Source: Lachnospiraceae bacterium UBA1066 (lineage in GTDB: Bacteria; Bacillota; Clostridia; Lachnospirales; Lachnospiraceae). From it: a stretch of DNA of 21,402 bases. This document shows positions 17,904-21,402 of this stretch, piece after piece; position 1 is the stretch's first letter; every line of letters begins with the position of its first letter. The notes beneath the pieces were generated by a model. It did no database searches. It had not been told where the DNA came from and saw nothing but the letters and a program-made list of their open reading frames with translations. The stretch covers positions 1-21,402 of the forward strand of contig DCDB01000234.1 of NCBI GenBank assembly GCA_002316215.1. The letters are read 5' to 3'. Both the position numbers and the translations under genes were made by a program.

Positions 17904-18014
17904 TGTTGTCCGTCAAATTGATTTCCGCTCGTTCGGTCGATTTATTATCCGGTGTTTTTCAGCTTTTCTCATGCCCAGTCGAATTATTTTATACCTTTCA
18001 GTCGGATTCTCTGA
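17904..18014 (+). repeat. Transposon inner end with four GTC-centred direct repeats
   Basis: Read inward from the terminus, four related motifs share an orientation: CCGTCAAATTGATTT (GTC at 17912), CGGTCGATTTATTA (17936), CAGTCGAATTATTT (17978) and CAGTCGGATTCT (18001). Spacings are 24, 42 and 23 bases. Arrays of short transposase-binding sites of this kind are typical of ends served by TnsB/TniA-like transposases. No gene lies between 17904 and 18083. Confidence 0.55.
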
Positions 18015-18083
18015 GGTAAAAAAATCTGTAGTGAGCCGATAGAACAGGTATCAACTATACATCCTTTTTCGATGAATGAATTG

Positions 18084-18116
18084 CAAAGAGTCCTGACCTT
18101 AAGCCAGGACTCTTTG
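18084..18116 (-). terminator. Hairpin terminator after the transposon operon
   Basis: CAAAGAGTCCTG (18084-18095) and CAGGACTCTTTG (18105-18116) form a perfect 12-bp stem with a 9-base loop, 37 bp after the last transposon gene. The AAAG/CTTT bases in the stem would give short U tracts in both directions, so it may be bidirectional. It should insulate brxC from transposon transcription. Confidence 0.7.
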
Positions 18117-18153
18117 TAAACTGCCATTCTGCGTGCGCCTGTTCCATACTGGT

Positions 18154-18519
18154 TCAGAGGCGGAACCTGAGTCGGATGGCATTGATTGCCAGCATGCTGC
18201 TTGCGGAATCAAGACATGGGAACACATGGCACGGGTCGGACTGCCCTGCATGGAAACCATTGTAGAGATTCTTCGCAAGTGCAAGGAGGGCTGAGGCCCC
18301 GGTGCTGAGCTCCCTGCAGCGGGCAGGGCTTCCCAGCATATGTTCCCTGAAGTCATAAATATTTCCCGAATTATCATAAAGGTCATCGTTGCCCGAAAGG
18401 ATAAAGAAGAATGAGATCCTTTCCACATCCTGGCAGCGGGTCCCGTCTGTCAGGACCATCTTTTCAAAACGTTCCCTGTGGCTGCTGTCCAGAAAATAGC
18501 CGCTGTCCCCGTAATCCAT
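18154..18519 (-). CDS. DUF6075-type small protein of the transposon
   Basis: A 121-aa soluble protein resembling the DUF6075 family. Diagnostic pieces are YFLDSSHRERFEKMV (8-22), DVERISFFFILSGNDDLYDN (31-50), IYDFREHML (54-62), ALLALAKNLYNGFHA (77-91) and the C-terminal LAINAIRLRF. Its role is unknown. As the last gene of the operon, 15 bp after the ATPase gene with GGAGGGGG upstream, it is probably a transposition accessory or passenger of the element. Its codon use and GC follow the element rather than the BREX genes. An overlapping frame at 18099-18428 is a shadow. Confidence 0.78.
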   Translation of the reverse strand: MDYGDSGYFLDSSHRERFEKMVLTDGTRCQDVERISFFFILSGNDDLYDNSGNIYDFREHMLGSPARCRELSTGASALLALAKNLYNGFHAGQSDPCHVFPCLDSASSMLAINAIRLRFRL

Positions 18520-18534
18520 GTGCGTGCCCCCTCC

Positions 18535-19350
18535 TTATCCCAGCTCGCAGTCGTTGACTGCCTGCATGACAGTATCCGTATTGATGGTCTCAAGGCCGCT
18601 GCTGTTGCCGATCAGCAGGCTTGCATTGCACAGCTTCCCGATCAGGCGGGGCGTCCCGTTGGCAGAGTTGAGGATGGCCTCGACTGCGCTGTCCTCGAAC
18701 ACGGGCTGCGTGCATCCCGCGCCCTTCAGCTTCTCTGCGATATACCGGCGTCCTTCTTCCTTGGTAAGGCCGTCGAGGTTGTAGTTCATGACGATCCTCT
18801 GGCGGAACGGCTCATGGATCCCGAGGCGCAGCGTGTTGTTGAGGTTCGGGAGTCCCACCAGGAGCACGACGGCCCGGTCCCTGGAATCCATCTCGAAATT
18901 AAAGAGGATCTTCATGTCGTTCAGGATCCCGGCGGAAATGTAGTTCGCCTCGTCGATGATGATCACCGGGGTCTGCTTTTTTTCTGCTGACAGCCTCAGG
19001 ATCTCTTCCTGTATCAGCCGGAAGTTCTTTGATTTCTGGTAGGCGGGTATCCCTCCCATCTGCGTGACGAGGTTCTGGTAGAACTCCGTCACGGTGAGGG
19101 TGGACAGGCTGCTGTAGATGACCTTGTACAGGGACGGGTTCAGCTTCCGCGACCAGTCCCTCACGACCGTCGTCTTCCCCCTCCCCGGCCCGCCGGTCAG
19201 GATCCCGAACCCCTTTGTCCTGTTCAGGTAGTCGAGGCGGAAGGATGCCTCACGGTATTCCTTCGTCTCGACCGTGATTTCCTTCGAGTTCTTGAGGAAC
19301 GGGTTGAATTCAAGCCCGTACCTCGCCGTGTAGTCGATGTCCGCATTCAT
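18535..19350 (-). CDS. Transposition AAA+ ATPase, ExeA/TniB/TnsC-like
   Basis: A 271-aa AAA+ ATPase of the ExeA/AAA_22 type, analogous to TniB, TnsC or MuB, which select the target site and activate the transposase. The N-terminus has YGLEFNPFLKNS (11-22), common to this class. Walker A is GGPGRGKTT (53-61), Walker B is VIIIDEAN (129-136), sensor 1 lies at LLVGLPNL (163-170), and the sensor 2 motif is NGTPRLIGKLCN (231-242). The start ATG overlaps the transposase stop by four bases (ATGA), so the two are translationally coupled. It differs from IstB ATPases of IS21, whose Walker A region reads differently. The gene is intact. Confidence 0.92.
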   Translation of the reverse strand: MNADIDYTARYGLEFNPFLKNSKEITVETKEYREASFRLDYLNRTKGFGILTGGPGRGKTTVVRDWSRKLNPSLYKVIYSSLSTLTVTEFYQNLVTQMGGIPAYQKSKNFRLIQEEILRLSAEKKQTPVIIIDEANYISAGILNDMKILFNFEMDSRDRAVVLLVGLPNLNNTLRLGIHEPFRQRIVMNYNLDGLTKEEGRRYIAEKLKGAGCTQPVFEDSAVEAILNSANGTPRLIGKLCNASLLIGNSSGLETINTDTVMQAVNDCELG

Positions 19351-20594
19351 GATCCCGCACCTCCTGTCAGATGGAACTTGTTCCGCCGGATGCCCGCATT
19401 CTCCTGCTTGTTGAGGAGGTGCACCGGCGTGAGCCCCCCGTCCGCCTCAACGACGTAGAACCTCTCCATATCGGGGGAATAGCGGAGCCGGATCCTCCTG
19501 CGGGCGAACCTGCAGTCGACCTCGTATTCCACCTGGCCGACGGTGATGACGGAGTCCGCGGATACGGTGCGCTCGATCTCAAGCAGGAAATCCGTATCGA
19601 GCTTCTCCTCCGGGATCCGCCGGATCTGCCCGGGCTCTGAAAAGAACCTCTCCTGCGGTGTCTTCCCCCCAAGGGAGGAATGCGGCGTCCTGTTATATTT
19701 CAGGACGTACGAATCGAGGGAAAGGCGGAGCGCGTCGATGGAGCTGAACTCATGCATGTCAAGGGCGGCCATCCACTGGTCCTTCATCGTCCTGAACCAC
19801 CGCTCGATTTTCGATTTCCCAACCGGATCGTAGGGCTGGCAGTAGCTCAGCGTCGTGCCGATCCTGGCGGCAAGCAGCTCCATCTGGTGGTTGCGGTAGG
19901 GCTTGCCGTTATCGAACCGGAACACCTTCGGCCGCCCATACTTGGCAATCGCCGATTTCTCCACGGACATCAGGCTGACGAAGCTGTCATTGGGGAAGAT
20001 ACCAGCGCCGGTGACGAAGCGGCTCGCATCGTCGATCAGGGCTACGATGAATACCCGCCGTTTTTTCCCGTCCGCCTGGAGGAGCCAGGGGCCGACACTG
20101 CTGTCCCCGCACCACACCTCGTTGATATGCGGGCGCTCATAGCGCCGCATGTCCCGCTGGCCCGTGCCCCGCTCCTCCGCCTCCATCTGCCGGATGAACC
20201 GGCAGACGGTCGATTCGGAGACCGCGCCTGGCGGGAACGTGCCGTCATCGTTCAGGTTCCTGTGGATCGCGGCGGCGCTCATGCGCGGATAATGCGTCTT
20301 CAGGTAGCGGATCCTTTCCCGTGCGTCGTCATCCAGCCTCCGGCTCCTCCCTGCATCGGAACGCGCGGCCGGCACCAGGGCATCGAACCCCTTCTTCCGG
20401 TACATGAGGTACCACTTCTCAATCGTGTCGGGCGACGGGTGGCGCAGGCTCCCGTCCGGGTACTGGATCCCTTTTTCCGCCCTGTCGGCATAGTACTCCC
20501 GGTTGCTCTTGTAGTTCTCGGCCAGTCCGGCGACCAGCGGGGCGATCGCAGCATACCTGGCAAGCGCGATCCCCTGTTTCGTTTCTTCTTTCAT
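19347..20594 (-). CDS. DDE integrase-type transposase (TnsB/TniA-like)
   Basis: A 415-aa transposase with an integrase (rve) core. Two HTH-like regions come first (about 53-75 and 100-138), the first reading SPDTIEKWYLMYRKKG. The catalytic triad is D164 (VWCGDSS), D228 (FRFDNGKPYRN) and E264 (GKSKIERWFRT), with exactly 35 residues between the second D and the E. ALIDDASR (185-192) is also typical. A beta-barrel-like C-terminal part follows, around VEYEVDCRF. The frame is open up to 20990, but that extension overlaps the DUF6431 gene in another frame and is low-complexity. The ATG at 20594 has AGGAGGTG upstream and gives the family-like start MKEETKQGIALARY. The gene appears intact and active. 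Confidence 0.93.
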   Translation of the reverse strand: MKEETKQGIALARYAAIAPLVAGLAENYKSNREYYADRAEKGIQYPDGSLRHPSPDTIEKWYLMYRKKGFDALVPAARSDAGRSRRLDDDARERIRYLKTHYPRMSAAAIHRNLNDDGTFPPGAVSESTVCRFIRQMEAEERGTGQRDMRRYERPHINEVWCGDSSVGPWLLQADGKKRRVFIVALIDDASRFVTGAGIFPNDSFVSLMSVEKSAIAKYGRPKVFRFDNGKPYRNHQMELLAARIGTTLSYCQPYDPVGKSKIERWFRTMKDQWMAALDMHEFSSIDALRLSLDSYVLKYNRTPHSSLGGKTPQERFFSEPGQIRRIPEEKLDTDFLLEIERTVSADSVITVGQVEYEVDCRFARRRIRLRYSPDMERFYVVEADGGLTPVHLLNKQENAGIRRNKFHLTGGAGS

Positions 20595-20652
20595 TTGATT
20601 CCCACCTCCTGGGGACAGTTTAGGCGGGATCCGGCGGATGTCCCAAGCAATG

Positions 20653-21177
20653 TCATGTTGGTGCCGGAAAAAGTTCATTGGGGAGCTTTTTAATCTGCAT
20701 GAACTGGCAGCCGAACCTGCGGAAGCAGCGGCGGACAAGATGCAGGGCATCGGAAAGGGGGAGGCATTCCGATGCGGAACGCTGTTCCCACGCCCTGCGG
20801 AAACGCCGCAGGACGGAGGAGATGTTGTTCTCGTCGATATCGCTGTTGCGCCCCATGAGGCCCGCATAGCCCGTCCCGGCTGCATGGAGCCGGATGATCT
20901 CCATCTGGTCCGGAAGGCATATCTGGGAGTAGGGGACAAGAAAGGAAGGGAAGAGGGCATGGGTATGGCCGCAGCCCGTGCAGCGGACACGGCGGATACG
21001 GATCCGGAACGGGCCGTCAGGGGACTTCACTGTGCGGATGTAGGCTCCATGCCCTGCAAGGGATCCGCAGTGCCGGCATACCGGGCAGACCAGCAGCCGC
21101 GGGTCAACGGCTTCCACCGAATCATTATAGGATTCCTGCGAATATGGATTGCAATATGGCGCTTCAATTGTTATCAT
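20653..21177 (-). CDS. DUF6431-type zinc-ribbon protein of the transposon
   Basis: A 174-aa protein with a zinc ribbon formed by CPVCRHCG (31-38) and CTGCGHTHALFP (66-77). The remainder is helical with an HTH-like stretch (about 91-130) and a basic end. It resembles DUF6431 proteins, which I recall next to this type of transposase. A zinc-ribbon DNA-binding or target-choosing role, like that of TniQ in related elements, is inferred only. It is the first gene of the operon, 58 bp before the transposase. No other ATG exists before the in-frame stop at 21231-21229. There is no clear SD close to the ATG, which is odd because the other genes here have good ones; the leader can fold. Confidence 0.75.
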   Translation of the reverse strand: MITIEAPYCNPYSQESYNDSVEAVDPRLLVCPVCRHCGSLAGHGAYIRTVKSPDGPFRIRIRRVRCTGCGHTHALFPSFLVPYSQICLPDQMEIIRLHAAGTGYAGLMGRNSDIDENNISSVLRRFRRAWEQRSASECLPLSDALHLVRRCFRRFGCQFMQIKKLPNELFPAPT

Positions 21178-21190
21178 TATGTCGCGGATG

Positions 21191-21275
21191 CAGGGAATGC
21201 CCCTGTGTCTGTGCGGGAAGGCAGGGGGTTACTTTGGTCGGTTTGGCCCCTGCCTTCTGTTTATGCTACAGAAGG
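21191..21275 (-). promoter_or_regulatory. Leader with alternative hairpins upstream of the transposon operon
   Basis: Three stems lie in the leader of the first gene. CCTTCTGT (21253-21260) pairs with ACAGAAGG (21268-21275). GAAGGCAGGGG (21217-21227) pairs with CCCCTGCCTTC (21247-21257). CAGGG (21191-21195) pairs with CCCTG (21201-21205). The first two share bases 21253-21257, so they exclude each other, as in attenuators. A weak -10-like TTATAC lies at 21280-21275 on the minus strand. Confidence 0.45.
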
Positions 21276-21289
21276 TATAATAATACGGA

Positions 21290-21347
21290 ATGCCCCTCTG
21301 GAAAACAGTCTGACGGAAAATCCATCAGAATATTTTCAGAGGGGCAT
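21290..21347. repeat. 58-bp nested palindrome near the transposon outer end
   Basis: ATGCCCCTCTG (21290-21300) and CAGAGGGGCAT (21337-21347) form a perfect 11-bp stem. Inside it, TCTGA (21309-21313) pairs with TCAGA (21325-21329), and GGA pairs with TCC around an AAA loop. It could be a transcription stop blocking read-through into the operon or part of the transposase-binding end. No gene is seen from 21178 to 21402. Confidence 0.6.
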
Positions 21348-21402
21348 CTTTTAATCTGCCTTAAACCTTTTCAAAACATGGCCTGTAATTTGCCGGTCAA
21401 TA

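Larger units (their letters stand above)
17904..21402. mobile_element. Four-gene DDE/AAA+ transposon inserted in brxC (outer end at window edge)
   Basis: A GC-rich element holds four minus-strand genes: a DUF6431-type protein, a D,D(35)E transposase, an AAA+ ATPase and a DUF6075-type protein. The inner end is placed at 17904 because brxC homology stops there and TGTTGTCCGTCAAATT begins. Read inward from 21402 on the minus strand, the sequence is TATTGACCGGCAAATT, which equals it at 13 of 16 positions, as expected of terminal inverted repeats. A target duplication cannot be seen because the outer flank lies outside the window; the inner flank is CATAC (17899-17903). The gene pair of transposase plus TnsC/TniB-like ATPase recalls Tn7, Tn5053 and IS21 relatives. 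I cannot name the element. Confidence 0.75.

Noticed and set aside
17095..18042. A 315-aa plus-strand frame antisense to brxC and running into the transposon end
   Set aside because: It crosses the insertion junction, has no domain that I recognise and no good ribosome site, and lies opposite a clearly conserved coding frame.
18099..18428. A 109-aa minus-strand frame overlapping the DUF6075 gene
   Set aside because: It runs through the terminator hairpin and has no ribosome site, while the overlapping frame matches a known family.
20594..20990. N-terminal extension of the transposase frame by 132 residues
   Set aside because: It overlaps the DUF6431 gene in another frame and is rich in Ser, Pro, Ala and Arg as expected of a GC-rich shadow. 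The ATG at 20594 has a strong AGGAGGTG site and a family-like start.
19680..21354. Long plus-strand open frames across the transposon (for example 19680-20693 and 20638-21354)
   Set aside because: They are antisense to the transposase and DUF6431 genes, with compositions typical of high-GC shadow frames and no recognisable motifs.

Overview
The window is an accessory defence region of what is probably a gut-type Clostridia (Lachnospiraceae-like) Firmicute. That placement rests on strong AGGAG-type ribosome binding sites, moderate GC in most genes, and the recognised families; it is inference. Every gene I can support lies on the minus strand, so transcription runs from high to low coordinates. 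TGA is used as an ordinary stop, which fits the standard bacterial code.

Right part (about 17904-21402): a GC-rich mobile element with four genes in one operon. In order of transcription these are a DUF6431-type zinc-ribbon protein, a D,D(35)E integrase-type transposase, an ExeA/TniB/TnsC-like AAA+ ATPase, and a DUF6075-type protein. A perfect 12-bp hairpin follows the last gene. The inner junction (17904) has a TGTTG terminus and several GTC-centred repeats. A similar inverted sequence sits at the very edge of the window (13 of 16 bases match), so the outer end is at or just past base 21402.

Centre (6852-17903): a BREX defence operon with the type 3 gene order brxC - pglXI - brxHII - pglZ - brxA. 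An uncharacterised 273-aa gene lies between brxC and pglXI. brxC is damaged twice. The element replaces its 5' part, which should hold the P-loop ATPase domain, and brxF is not visible. An in-frame TGA also interrupts it about 110 codons before its natural end. The downstream BREX genes are intact with overlapping or touching ends, so the system looks recently disabled or in decay unless the missing part is supplied elsewhere.

Left of BREX (3770-6850): two small genes, one resembling only the N-terminal part of SfsA, and then a large DUF262 + DUF1524 (HNH) + DUF4268 protein of the GmrSD-like modification-dependent nuclease kind. These probably belong to the same defence operon.

Far left (1-3704): a decayed gene remnant, a YjbR/MmcQ-family gene, an ABC/RecF-like AAA ATPase with its own promoter and a 68-aa partner gene, a nicotinamidase/isochorismatase-type hydrolase, and an aldo/keto reductase cut by the window edge. 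The YjbR, hydrolase and reductase genes look like ordinary chromosomal genes, so the island boundary probably lies between about 1.3 and 3.7 kb.
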